A stretch of 64,000 nt of DNA from [Pasteurella] mairii (GCA_900454475.1 UGSS01000002.1:682001-746000), one strand, 5' to 3'; numbered from the stretch's first letter, positions 1 through 8,180 are shown. Made by a program: numbers and translations. The notes: generated from the sequence alone by a model not told the origin.

Positions 1-151
1 GTTTTCATGGTGCTTTCTTTTTCCTCGCTTGAAGTGGCAAAATTGTAGCAAAGTGCGGTGCATTTTGAAACGTTTTTAACCTCTACAAATGCCTTTAACT
101 CTGTTAAAATCGGCGACAATTTTTATCTTTTTTAGCAGACAAGAGGTTATT

Positions 152-2101
152 GTGGCATTAATCAGCTTAACCAATGGATACCTTTCTTTTAGCGATCATC
201 CGTTATTGGATTATACCGAATTACATATTGAAGCCGGCGAGCGGGTGTGTTTAGTTGGGCGCAATGGCGCGGGCAAATCGACGTTAATGAAAATTTTGGC
301 AGGTGAGGTCGTGATGGACGACGGGCGCTTGCAATTTGAATGCGATTTGGTGGTTTCCCGTTTAGAACAAGATCCGCCGCGCCATGCTGAGGACAATGTG
401 TTTGATTATGTTGCCGAGGGCGTTGGGCATTTAGCCGATTTACTCAAAGAATATCACCGCATTTCGTTTTTATTGGAAAATGCCTATGAAGACAGTCTGC
501 TTAATCAACTAGCGCAGGTGCAAGCCCAATTGGAACACGCCGGCGGTTGGCAGTTTGAAACGCGGATTAAAGAAGTGTTAGCAAAATTAGCATTGGATCC
601 AAACACGCGTCTTGCGGATTTATCTGGCGGCTGGTTGCGTAAAGCAGCATTGGCAAGAGCGCTTGTTTGCGCGCCGGATGTGTTGTTGCTGGATGAACCA
701 ACTAACCATTTGGACGTAGAAGCCATCGAATGGTTGGAAGAATTTTTACTTGGATTTAGCGGCAGCATTGTGTTTATTTCCCATGACCGTTCTTTTATCC
801 GCAAAATGGCGACGCGCATTGTGGATTTGGATCGCGGAAAATTGGTCTCTTATCCGGGGGATTACGATTTATATTTAACCACCAAAGAAGAAAATCTGCG
901 CGTGGAAGCCTTGCAAAATGAGTTGTTTGATAAAAAATTGGCACAAGAAGAAATTTGGATCCGTCAAGGGATCAAAGCCAGACGAACTCGTAACGAAGGG
1001 CGCGTGCGTGCGCTAAAAGCATTGCGTGAAGAACGTCGTCAGCGACGCGATGTGCTGGGCAGCGCGAAATTGCAATTAGACACCTCCAGTCGTTCGGGCA
1101 AAATTGTGTTTGAGTTAGAAGATGTAAGTTATGCGATTGGCGATAAAACCCTGTTGAGCCATTTTAGTACCACCATTTTACGCGGCGATAAAATTGCGTT
1201 GGTTGGACCGAACGGTTGCGGTAAAACAACGTTTATTAAATTGCTTTTAGGCGAATTGCAACCGACGTCGGGTAAAATTCGTTGCGGTACTAAGCTGGAT
1301 ATTGCTTATTTTGATCAATATCGAGCGGATTTAGATCCGGAGAAAACCGTGATGGATAACGTGGCGGACGGAAAACAAGATATTGAAGTCAACGGGGTAA
1401 AACGTCATGTACTGGGATATTTGCAAGACTTTTTATTTCCGCCAAAACGCGCCATGACGCCGGTGAAAGCCTTATCCGGAGGCGAGCGCAATCGCTTGTT
1501 ATTGGCAAAATTATTGTTGAAGCCGAATAATTTATTAATTCTGGATGAACCGACCAATGATTTGGATGTAGAAACCTTGGAATTATTGGAAGATATTTTG
1601 ACCGATTATCAAGGAACTTTATTAATTGTGAGCCACGATCGTCAATTTATCGATAACACTGCCACAGAATGTTATATTTTTGAGGGCGAGGGCGTATTGA
1701 ATAAATATGTAGGCGGGTTCCATGATGCCAAACAGCAACAAGTCAATTATTTTGCCACCAAAGCGGCTGAACAGGCGGCTCGTCAAAGTAAAAAAGCCAC
1801 GCCACAGCAAGAAAGTGCGGTGCAAAAATCGGAAGTTTCGTCACAACCGCATAAACCGCGCACAGTGAAATTATCCTACAAAGAGCAGCGAGAATTAGAA
1901 CAATTGCCGAGTTTATTGGAAGAATTAGAAGAAAAAATCACCGCACTTCAAGAAGAAATCGGTGATGCAAACTTTTTCCAACAGCCCCATGATTATACGT
2001 CGGCAAAACTGCAATTATTAGCGGACACCGAGCAAGCCTTGGAGGAGGCTTTTTTACGTTGGGAAAATTTAGAAAACAAGAAAAATGGTGCAAATGAGTA
2101 A
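152..2101 (+). CDS. uup: ABC-F ATPase Uup
   Basis: Soluble ABC-F protein of about 649 aa with two ATPase domains and no membrane segments. In the Uup family it acts on ribosomes and branched DNA intermediates and suppresses transposon precise excision. Domain 1 has Walker A GRNGAGKST (about residues 36-44), signature LSGGWLRKA and Walker B LLLDEPTNHLD. Domain 2 has GPNGCGKTT, LSGGERNRL and LILDEPTNDLD. A charged C-terminal coiled coil (SYKEQRELEQLPSLLEELEE) is the Uup-specific DNA-binding tail and separates it from EttA and YheS. An open frame extends upstream to 89, but the GTG at 152 is preferred: AAGAGG lies 5 nt upstream, and the protein then begins at the conserved ALISLTNGYLSF. An uptake signal precedes the gene at about 51-59. 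Confidence 0.93.
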   Translation: MALISLTNGYLSFSDHPLLDYTELHIEAGERVCLVGRNGAGKSTLMKILAGEVVMDDGRLQFECDLVVSRLEQDPPRHAEDNVFDYVAEGVGHLADLLKEYHRISFLLENAYEDSLLNQLAQVQAQLEHAGGWQFETRIKEVLAKLALDPNTRLADLSGGWLRKAALARALVCAPDVLLLDEPTNHLDVEAIEWLEEFLLGFSGSIVFISHDRSFIRKMATRIVDLDRGKLVSYPGDYDLYLTTKEENLRVEALQNELFDKKLAQEEIWIRQGIKARRTRNEGRVRALKALREERRQRRDVLGSAKLQLDTSSRSGKIVFELEDVSYAIGDKTLLSHFSTTILRGDKIALVGPNGCGKTTFIKLLLGELQPTSGKIRCGTKLDIAYFDQYRADLDPEKTVMDNVADGKQDIEVNGVKRHVLGYLQDFLFPPKRAMTPVKALSGGERNRLLLAKLLLKPNNLLILDEPTNDLDVETLELLEDILTDYQGTLLIVSHDRQFIDNTATECYIFEGEGVLNKYVGGFHDAKQQQVNYFATKAAEQAARQSKKATPQQESAVQKSEVSSQPHKPRTVKLSYKEQRELEQLPSLLEELEEKITALQEEIGDANFFQQPHDYTSAKLQLLADTEQALEEAFLRWENLENKKNGANE

Positions 2102-2241
2102 TAATATGCACTTACCTCGTTAAGTTTATCAGCTCCGTGCCAAGGGCATTTTGTAAAATTTTTAGTAGTTGGTGATGATGTAATGATCTATGTCTTCCAA
2201 CCTAAAGGCATAATCCTACACTGAACATCATATCAAAGATG

Positions 2242-2279
2242 AAAAAATCCGTTGTAACTTGTTTGCAACGGATTTTTTT
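2242..2279. terminator. Bidirectional terminator downstream of uup
   Basis: A perfect 13-bp stem (AAAAAATCCGTTG / CAACGGATTTTTT) with an 11-nt loop runs into a T tract on both strands. It lies between the convergent uup and DoxX genes, so it can end both transcripts. Confidence 0.85.
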
Positions 2280-2282
2280 ATC

Positions 2283-2314
2283 CACCAACCGAAAATAATT
2301 ATTTTCGATTGGTG
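2283..2314. repeat. 32-nt near-perfect palindrome
   Basis: Two 16-nt arms (CACCAACCGAAAATAA and TTATTTTCGATTGGTG) are reverse complements with a single mismatch and no loop. It lies directly behind the uup terminator and before the 3' end of the minus-strand DoxX gene. It could be a second terminator stem, a protein-binding palindrome, or one unit of a small dispersed repeat. No T tract follows it. Confidence 0.6.
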
Positions 2315-2389
2315 AATAAGAACGAACAGGCACCGGCTGACCTAGAGCGTTAAGGTGGCTAGGTGTGAATGAAAAAATCTCGGCTTTCC

Positions 2390-2797
2390 TTAGGTACTAG
2401 CTTTTTTGCGGTTATCTAAGGCAAAAGCACCGGGACCGGAGAAAACGAAATAGAAGAAGAGCAGTGCATATAATACCGCAATTTCACCTTTATTCGCAGG
2501 CGGAAATAAGAATGTCGCAGCGCTGGCATGGGCGATTAAATAGGCGACCGCCATTTGACCGGAGAGTAAAAAGGAAGTAATGCGGGTAAATAACCCTAAG
2601 AGTAAAAGCAAGCCACCGACTAATTCTAAAATAGCCGCGACGCCCATCAAGGAAAATAGGGCGACAGCGCCGTTTCCACTGGTCATGGATACAGGAAATT
2701 CAAATAATTTTGCAGTGCCATGTAAAAAATACAGATAGCCGGCAAGAATTCTCAATAAGCCTAAGATGTAAGGTTTCAGGTTTTCTAAGATGTTCAT
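2390..2797 (-). CDS. DoxX family inner-membrane protein
   Basis: 135-aa integral membrane protein with about four hydrophobic segments. The N-terminal LRILAGYLYFLHGTAKLF pattern is typical of the DoxX family (small quinone- or oxidoreductase-associated membrane proteins). The later segments AAILELVGGLLLLLGLF and YALLFFYFVFSGPGAFALD also match. Its substrate or partner is not known; DoxX homologues have been linked to redox and oxidative-stress complexes. AGAGGAGC lies just upstream of the ATG on the minus strand. It is monocistronic and converges on uup. Confidence 0.85.
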   Translation of the reverse strand: MNILENLKPYILGLLRILAGYLYFLHGTAKLFEFPVSMTSGNGAVALFSLMGVAAILELVGGLLLLLGLFTRITSFLLSGQMAVAYLIAHASAATFLFPPANKGEIAVLYALLFFYFVFSGPGAFALDNRKKAST

Positions 2798-2955
2798 GTA
2801 TGCTCCTCTATGGTTGTTAACTGGAATGAACGCCCGTCATCCTAGAGGAAATAAGAATAGGAAACAATAACAAAAAAAGTAAAAAATTTTTTCTTATTAT
2901 GAAAAAACCATTTTGATATTTTAACTTAGGCGGTGTGTGATATGAACGACTTGCC

Positions 2956-3144
2956 TTATCCAAATTCTCGCATAACGACGATTGAGAGCAATGGTGTAAA
3001 ATTTTTCGTTCCTTTGCTAATGAGAGACATTTTATTAACAGTTTGATTTAATTTCAAAAAATGAGACGTGTCAGCAACGGTTGTATCCATTCCTAAAGAA
3101 TTAAGCTGGTAAAGTAACGGAAATATTAACTTTTGATACCTTAC
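2956..3144 (-). pseudogene. Unrecognised reading-frame remnant
   Basis: The 412-nt gap between the DoxX gene and the antitoxin holds an open minus-strand frame of about 62 codons, bounded by stops and lacking a start codon with ribosome binding site at its upstream end. It reads ...FPLLYQLNSLGMDTTVAD... and ends ...SIVVMREFG-stop. The composition looks protein-like rather than random, so it may be the 3' end of a gene cut off by the accessory insertion at its right. I do not recognise the family, and it could be chance. Confidence 0.25.
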
Positions 3145-3154
3145 TTATGTTGAT

Positions 3155-3177
3155 TTTTACGTCTGATGACCGTAAAA
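3155..3177. promoter_or_regulatory. Candidate operator of the toxin-antitoxin operon
   Basis: Inverted repeat TTTTACG / CGTAAAA with a 9-nt spacer, centred about 44 nt upstream of the antitoxin ATG. DUF1778 antitoxins carry a ribbon-helix-helix fold and normally repress their own promoter through such short palindromes. Assignment rests on position and symmetry. Confidence 0.45.
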
Positions 3178-3209
3178 TTAAAAAGTGCTTATAGGAGAGG
3201 AGAACAACA

Positions 3210-3500
3210 ATGACAGTACAAATTCCAAAAGCAAGATTGGAGGCTAAAGTAAACTTAGATATATACCAACTAATTAAGCAAGCAGCAGCTATTTCAGGGC
3301 GAACATTAACTGATTTCGTTGTGGACGTAGCTTACAAGGAAGCTAAAAAAACCATTTCAGAACATCAAGTTTTGCGTTTGACATTGGAAGATCAGGCTTT
3401 ACTTATCGAAAGTTTAAGTAAACCATTTAAACCTAACGCTTCAATGCAAAATGCTCTTGATGTATATGAAGAGTTCTTATCCATTCATAGAGAGAAATAA
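3210..3500 (+). CDS. DUF1778 (TacA-like) antitoxin
   Basis: 96-aa antitoxin of a type II toxin-antitoxin pair. The N-terminal half (about residues 1-50) fits a ribbon-helix-helix DNA-binding fold, with the DUF1778 pattern ISGRTLTDFVVDVAYKEAKK. The C-terminal part (LEDQALLIESLSKPFKPN...) is the helical tail that in TacA/AtaR/KacA antitoxins blocks the acetyltransferase active site. AGGAGAGGAG precedes the ATG. Its stop overlaps the toxin start by one base (TAATG), giving translational coupling. It probably represses its own promoter with the toxin as co-repressor, via the palindrome at 3155-3177. It sits next to an IS element in an accessory stretch, which suggests acquisition. Confidence 0.88.
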   Translation: MTVQIPKARLEAKVNLDIYQLIKQAAAISGRTLTDFVVDVAYKEAKKTISEHQVLRLTLEDQALLIESLSKPFKPNASMQNALDVYEEFLSIHREK

Positions 3501-4018
3501 TGAAAAATGAAAATTTGATAAATTTAACCGTATTGCCTTTAGAAGAATTAAGCCTCAAAAAAAACTCTTTTTCTTGTTCTGTTAAGGCATTGGAGAGTTA
3601 CTTTCATCAGGATGCTTCTCAAGATGTAAAAAAAAGGCTAGCAAAATGTTTTGTGCTTATCGACAACAAACAATCTAAGATTATTGGTTATTACACATTG
3701 TCAGCGTTATCTGTACCAGTTTCAGATATACCACAAGAAAGAATAAAAAAAGGAATTCCATACCCTAATATTCCTGCTGTTTTAATCGGTCGATTGGCGA
3801 TTGATGATAGTTTTCAGAAGCAAGGATATGGTAAATTTTTAATTGCAGATGCGATGTACAAAATCAAAAATACGACCGTAGGCTCTGCAATTTTGGTTGT
3901 TGACGCAAAAGATGATAATGCGGCTTCATTTTATGAGCGATTGGGCTTTATTGAATTTGAACATTTGGAGACGAAGCATAGAAAATTATTTTATCCGCTA
4001 GCAAAAATCATAAAATAG
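3500..4018 (+). CDS. GNAT acetyltransferase toxin (TacT/AtaT-like)
   Basis: 172-aa GCN5-related N-acetyltransferase, the toxin partner of the upstream DUF1778 protein. In characterised TacT/AtaT/KacT toxins the enzyme acetylates the amino group of aminoacyl-tRNAs and blocks translation. Visible features are the acetyl-CoA loop in RLAIDDSFQKQGYGKFLIADAM (the Q-x-x-G-x-G/A motif, about residues 108-129) and the conserved tyrosine in AASFYERLGF (about residue 147), the usual catalytic residue. Length is normal for the family and the frame is intact. Translation starts inside the antitoxin stop (TAATG). Which aminoacyl-tRNA is attacked cannot be told from sequence. Confidence 0.87.
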   Translation: MKNENLINLTVLPLEELSLKKNSFSCSVKALESYFHQDASQDVKKRLAKCFVLIDNKQSKIIGYYTLSALSVPVSDIPQERIKKGIPYPNIPAVLIGRLAIDDSFQKQGYGKFLIADAMYKIKNTTVGSAILVVDAKDDNAASFYERLGFIEFEHLETKHRKLFYPLAKIIK

Positions 4019-4050
4019 ATGAAAATCCCCTCTTAAGAGAAGATTTTCAT
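4019..4050. terminator. Hairpin terminator after the toxin gene
   Basis: ATGAAAATC...GATTTTCAT arms enclose a further CTCTTAAGAG palindrome, giving a stem of about 14 bp with two mismatches. It begins at the toxin stop codon. Before the IS inserted it would also have ended the converging EIIC operon. Confidence 0.7.
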
Positions 4051-4092
4051 TTGTATTATAATGCACGAATGTTGCTGATTTTATCCGTTTAT

Positions 4093-5550
4093 CCTTTCGT
4101 GCTGTAAAACACCGTTCTTCAGGGCGGTGATATAAGGCACAAGCGACGAAGTCGCTTCAACGCTAACTAATCGGGCATTTGTTGTTGCTCGATGTATTGG
4201 TGAATAATTGAATTTCTTTTTTTCATAGATGAGCATAGAATAAGCTCAATTTTCTGTCTATGAGTTCACAATGTTGCTACGCAAAGCCTTTAAGTTCGAA
4301 ATAATGCCAAATGGCGAGCAAATTCGTAGAATTAAACAGTTCTGCGGTTGTTCTCGTTTTGTGTTTAACCGTGCGTTGGCTTGGCAAAATGAACAATATG
4401 AGCAAGACAATGCGTTTAAATTTAGCTATACCAAAATCGCCAATCTTCTTCCGCAATGGAAAAAAGAGCTGGTTTGGCTCAAAGAGTGCCATTCTCAAGT
4501 GCTTCAACAGTCGCTAAAAGACTTAGAAAGTGCCTTTAAAAATTTCTTTCAGAAACGTGCCGATTTTCCCAAATTTAAGAAAAAAGGGTTGAAAGAGCGT
4601 TTTCGTTTTCCGCAAGGTTGCAAATTAGAGCAACAAAATAACCGCTTGTACTTGCCGAAAATTGGTTGGGTTCGTTACCGCAATAGTCGTGATGTGATAG
4701 GCGAAATTAAAAATGTCACCGTTAGCCAAAAGTGCGGTCGATTTTTTGTGAGTATTCAAACGGAATTTGAATGTGAGATCCCAACGCATAAGGGCGGAGA
4801 GATTGGGATTGATATGGGCGTGGCTCGTTTTGCGACACTTTCCAATGGCGCATTTTTTGCGCCACTGAATGCGTTTAAAACCTATAAAGGCAAACTGGCA
4901 AAACTGCAAAAACAGCTTAAAAACAAGGTTAAATTTAGCCAAAATTGGCAAAAGTTAAAGGCGAAAATCGCTAAATTACATCACAAAATCGCCAACTGCC
5001 GCAAAGACTTTTTACACCAAACTTCAAGTAAAATCAGCAAAAACCACGCAATGCTCTACATTGAGGATTTGCAAGTGCAAAATATGTCGGCTTCCGCAAA
5101 AGGGACGGTGGAAGAACACGGAAAAAACGTGAAACAGAAATCGGGTTTGAATAGGGCGATATTAGACCAGTCTTGGTTTGAGTTTAGACGACAGTTGGAC
5201 TACAAAACGCAATGGCTAGGCGGATTTTTGGTTGCAGTTCCACCGCAAAATACCAGCCGAACTTGCCCTTGTTGCGGACATACCGCCAAAGAAAACCGAC
5301 AAACGCAGGCGAATTTTGAGTGCATAGAATGTGGTTACACGGAAAATGCGGATGTGGTTGGGGCAATCAATGTGTTAGAGCGTGGTCGAGCTATCGTCCA
5401 AGCATAACGAAAATCAGGGCGGGACACGCCCGTAGAGCTTGTGAAGTGAACTGCAATAGTGGTCAGCAGCAAGAACCCACCGAGAGTAGCCCACAGCTTG
5501 CTGGGGGAGCTAGTAGGAATCCCCTGCCTTTAGGCAGGGGAGGATGTCAA
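4093..5550 (+). mobile_element. IS200/IS605-family element carrying only tnpB
   Basis: About 1.46-kb element with a tnpB gene and subterminal hairpins, but no Y1 transposase tnpA. The right end is clear: the hairpin CCCCTGCC-TTTA-GGCAGGGG (5521-5540) followed by AGGATGTCAA. A TCAA cleavage tetranucleotide is known for IS608-type right ends, which places the end at 5550. The left end holds two stem-loops, CACCG...CGGTG (4110-4129) and AAGCGAC-GAA-GTCGCTT (4141-4157). The left boundary at about 4093, after TTTAT, is inferred: joining that flank to 5551 restores a short continuation and stop for the interrupted EIIC gene. Such elements have no terminal inverted repeats or target duplication and need a Y1 transposase in trans. 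Confidence 0.75.
4271..5407 (+). CDS. tnpB: RNA-guided nuclease TnpB (IS605 OrfB)
   Basis: 378-aa TnpB, the ancestor-type relative of Cas12. In studied members it uses a right-end-derived guide RNA to cut DNA next to a short motif, favouring element retention. All expected parts are present. The N-terminal helix-turn-helix-like OrfB region spans about residues 1-50. The RuvC triad is D181 (GEIGIDMGVA), E265 (LYIEDLQV) and D361 (TENADVVGAIN). A zinc ribbon is formed by C332/C335 and C351/C354. No frameshift is visible, so it is probably an active enzyme. tnpA is absent here. Gene and right end are contiguous, as needed to make the guide RNA. Confidence 0.92.
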   Translation: MLLRKAFKFEIMPNGEQIRRIKQFCGCSRFVFNRALAWQNEQYEQDNAFKFSYTKIANLLPQWKKELVWLKECHSQVLQQSLKDLESAFKNFFQKRADFPKFKKKGLKERFRFPQGCKLEQQNNRLYLPKIGWVRYRNSRDVIGEIKNVTVSQKCGRFFVSIQTEFECEIPTHKGGEIGIDMGVARFATLSNGAFFAPLNAFKTYKGKLAKLQKQLKNKVKFSQNWQKLKAKIAKLHHKIANCRKDFLHQTSSKISKNHAMLYIEDLQVQNMSASAKGTVEEHGKNVKQKSGLNRAILDQSWFEFRRQLDYKTQWLGGFLVAVPPQNTSRTCPCCGHTAKENRQTQANFECIECGYTENADVVGAINVLERGRAIVQA

Positions 5551-5566
5551 TTGTAAGGTTTCTTGT
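5408..5566 (+). ncRNA. Predicted omega/reRNA guide of TnpB
   Basis: The 143 nt between the tnpB stop and the element's right end are non-coding and structured. They contain GGGCGGGACACGCCC, the AGCTTGCTGGGGGAGCT segment and the final CCCCTGCCTTTAGGCAGGGG hairpin. In IS605 elements this region, often including the tnpB 3' end, is the reRNA scaffold, and the guide is the first roughly 16 nt beyond the right end (here from 5551). The guide therefore matches the EIIC coding region. The exact 5' end is not determined. Confidence 0.45.
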
Positions 5567-6843
5567 CGCTCTTTCTCTAAACAAATTCGCTCATACATTT
5601 TGAAAAACGGATAATAAATTACAAGATCCAGTATAATCAATGCAATGCTTAAAACAGGCGCCCAAATATCTCCCGCAGAAACCAGATAAGCCCCGATAGG
5701 GGCTGGCGTTGTCCAAGGTGCCATTAAATAAATGCGATGGATTAATTCAAAATCCAACAACAAATAAGCAATGATAGCATTTGCCATTGGCGCTAAAATC
5801 AATGGGATAAAGAATAGCGGGTTGACAACCATGGGTACACCGTACACGATTGGTTCACCGATAGAGAAAAAGGAAGGGATGATACCAATTTTACCAATGG
5901 AACGCAGATGTGCTGATTGACTGCGCACTAATAAAAAAGCTAATGCAATAACCCCACCCGAGGCACCATGTACCACATAAAAATCCCAAAATGAATTGGT
6001 GACAATATAAGGGAGTGGCTCACCTGCTTGAAACGCGGATAAATTGGCAGCCATATTTTGTAACAAAAAAGGGGTCCAAAGCTGCATTAACACTAACGAG
6101 CCATTAATTCCCAAGAACCACAATAAGTGGGTAGCGAATACAAATAAACATATCGCGCCCAAAGAATCGCTCACTCGGATGAGCGGCGCCATGTAATCCA
6201 TAATTAATTGAGGAATAGTCGAACCTGTAGCGTTTTCGATATAAAGTGTAAAAGGATAAAGCGTCAAGAGTACCGCTAATATCGGAATAACGATATTCAA
6301 TGATTCCGCAACCGCAGTTGGCACCTCTTTAGGTAAACGAATGCGTATATGCAAATACTCCAATAAACGGGTAAGTTCTACCGTATAAATCGCAATAAAG
6401 ATGGCGGAGAATAACCCGACACCGCCAAAAAACTGAATATTCATCAATCCATCTTTTACTGGTGTTGCGACCAACAAAAAGGTCATGACCGATAAAAATG
6501 CAGCGGGGAGGGGTTCACGTTTGTATGCCTTAGCTAAGTTGTAAGCAATACTAGCAGAGGTAAATAGCGAGATAGCATTGAAGGACATTTGGAAAAAACG
6601 CCAACCATAGTCACTCGCCCAGTGCGAAAATGCCCACCAACTTTGACCAAAGCTATTAGTAGTATTTTCATCAAAGGGAGGGATCAACAAAATCATGATA
6701 AAACTGCCGACAATCAAGAACGGCAATACCACGATAAAACCATCTCGAATTGCAAAAATGTGCGGTTGATTTTCCATTCGTTTTGCTACGGGAACAATAT
6801 GTTTATTCATGAATTGAATCATGTGGTCTGCAGTTATTCCCAT
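5530..6843 (-). CDS. PTS EIIC, cellobiose/chitobiose type, 3' end altered by IS
   Basis: 437-aa membrane component of a lactose/cellobiose-family phosphotransferase system; it transports a beta-glycoside or chito-oligosaccharide-like sugar while it is phosphorylated. Hydrophobic segments run throughout, and the conserved FSIGEPIVYGVPMVVNP motif of EIIC-Lac/Cel lies at about residues 318-334. It starts 2 nt after the alpha-L-fucosidase stop, so the two form one transcript. The last six codons and the stop lie inside the IS right end (5530-5550), so the native C-terminus has been replaced. The change is limited to the cytoplasmic tail and function is probably kept. No EIIA or EIIB is encoded nearby, so these must come from elsewhere. 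Confidence 0.88.
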   Translation of the reverse strand: MGITADHMIQFMNKHIVPVAKRMENQPHIFAIRDGFIVVLPFLIVGSFIMILLIPPFDENTTNSFGQSWWAFSHWASDYGWRFFQMSFNAISLFTSASIAYNLAKAYKREPLPAAFLSVMTFLLVATPVKDGLMNIQFFGGVGLFSAIFIAIYTVELTRLLEYLHIRIRLPKEVPTAVAESLNIVIPILAVLLTLYPFTLYIENATGSTIPQLIMDYMAPLIRVSDSLGAICLFVFATHLLWFLGINGSLVLMQLWTPFLLQNMAANLSAFQAGEPLPYIVTNSFWDFYVVHGASGGVIALAFLLVRSQSAHLRSIGKIGIIPSFFSIGEPIVYGVPMVVNPLFFIPLILAPMANAIIAYLLLDFELIHRIYLMAPWTTPAPIGAYLVSAGDIWAPVLSIALIILDLVIYYPFFKMYERICLEKERQETLQLTSSPA

Positions 6844-6845
6844 TG

Positions 6846-8180
6846 CTATGCCTCCCCATTTACGATCTTAAATCCTAAAACATACCAATTTTCCTGATAA
6901 TTTTTAATCCGTAAAAATTGGCCTTGCGCATTTTGCGCTATGCAAAATTGTAGGTTGGGGTGTAAGGCTGCGATATTTTCAATTGCAATTTCGTTTAATG
7001 GCACAATATTTTCCCCAGGTTGTAATCCATCAATAAACAGGAATAAATCCCCTTGGACTTTAGTGTGGTAGCAGGTAATATTTTCCCATTTTTGAGTAGG
7101 ATATTGACTGCAACGGGAAGCATAGATACCCTCACCATTGATTTTTAACCAATCACCTAAAGTAAGCAGACGATCCACCTGTGGTTGCGGTATGCTACCA
7201 TCGGCTTTAGGACCAATATTGATCAACAAATTGCCATTATCAGCAACTGTCGATACCAATAAGGCAATTAATTCATGAATTGAAATTAGGTGGCTTTCAT
7301 CTTCCACTTGGTTATAGCCAAAAGATAATCCCATTCCTCGACACATTTCCCACTTTTTATCGCGTGAAGCCGTGCCATATTGATATTCTTTTGACGTAAA
7401 ATCACACCAAAGCTTATTCCAACGATCATCTACCACGCCCTCTGTAACGGTGTTGTAATAATGGGCAAATAAATGAGGCAGCATATGTTCACCCACCTTT
7501 GGCCAACCTATATCATTCCACAATACATCAGGTTTATAACGATCAATCAATTCTCTGACTTGTTTATACGCAAAGTCCGCATATTCATAAGTTGGGCAGG
7601 CATTGGAGAAATTTTGACTTTCCGTAAAAATAGGGTCAGAGGCATACTGCCAATCAATAATCCCCGAATAATAAGCCCCCATACGTAATCCTTTTGCTCT
7701 GACTTGCTCGGTCAGTTCTCCCATAATATCCCGTTGTGGTCCCGATTGAATGCTATTAAAATCAGTATATTGGCTAGGGAACAGGCAATATCCATCGTGA
7801 TGTTTCGTGGTTAAAACAACATATTTGGCACCAGATTGATGGAATAATTCTGCCCATTGTTCGGGTTGCCATCTCTCCGCTTTCCATTGCGGGATAAATT
7901 GCTCATAAGTAAAGTCCTCGCCATAGGTGGCAATATGGTGTTCATAGGTTGGACCTTGCCCTACATTAATCGAATTAAAATACCATTCAGCATAAGGGTT
8001 ATTACAAAACCATTGCTCATCCACATCAATTTCACCCAATTGACAAGTAGGCGGCGCAAATGCGGGCACGGAATAGACGCCCCAGTGAATAAAAATACCG
8101 AGTTTAGCATCTTCATACCAAGAGGGAAGTTGATGAGTACGAATTGAATTCCAGTCAGCGTAGTAATATTTTTTATGCAT
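6846..8180 (-). CDS. GH29 alpha-L-fucosidase, cytoplasmic
   Basis: 444-aa glycoside hydrolase family 29 enzyme that releases L-fucose from fucosylated sugars. The barrel begins WYEDAKLGIFIHWGVYSVPAF. The conserved histidines are in YVVLTTKHHDGYCLFPS, and the catalytic nucleophile is the aspartate of DVLWNDIGWP (about residue 223). The N-terminus MHKKYYYADWNS has no signal peptide, so it acts in the cytoplasm on imported sugar, in keeping with the PTS EIIC gene directly downstream. AAGGATC precedes the ATG. A CRP-like site lies about 130 nt upstream. The likely substrate is a fucosylated disaccharide or glycan fragment of host origin; exact linkage is unknown. Confidence 0.92.
   Translation of the reverse strand: MHKKYYYADWNSIRTHQLPSWYEDAKLGIFIHWGVYSVPAFAPPTCQLGEIDVDEQWFCNNPYAEWYFNSINVGQGPTYEHHIATYGEDFTYEQFIPQWKAERWQPEQWAELFHQSGAKYVVLTTKHHDGYCLFPSQYTDFNSIQSGPQRDIMGELTEQVRAKGLRMGAYYSGIIDWQYASDPIFTESQNFSNACPTYEYADFAYKQVRELIDRYKPDVLWNDIGWPKVGEHMLPHLFAHYYNTVTEGVVDDRWNKLWCDFTSKEYQYGTASRDKKWEMCRGMGLSFGYNQVEDESHLISIHELIALLVSTVADNGNLLINIGPKADGSIPQPQVDRLLTLGDWLKINGEGIYASRCSQYPTQKWENITCYHTKVQGDLFLFIDGLQPGENIVPLNEIAIENIAALHPNLQFCIAQNAQGQFLRIKNYQENWYVLGFKIVNGEA

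Noticed and set aside
1-8. Possible start of a minus-strand gene at the left edge (ATG at 8-6, GAGG further upstream)
   Set aside because: Only two codons are visible, so no product can be supported.
5320-5556. Plus-strand frame across the tnpB 3' end and IS right end
   Set aside because: It overlaps the zinc-ribbon codons of tnpB in another frame and the structured right end; it is better explained as guide-RNA sequence.
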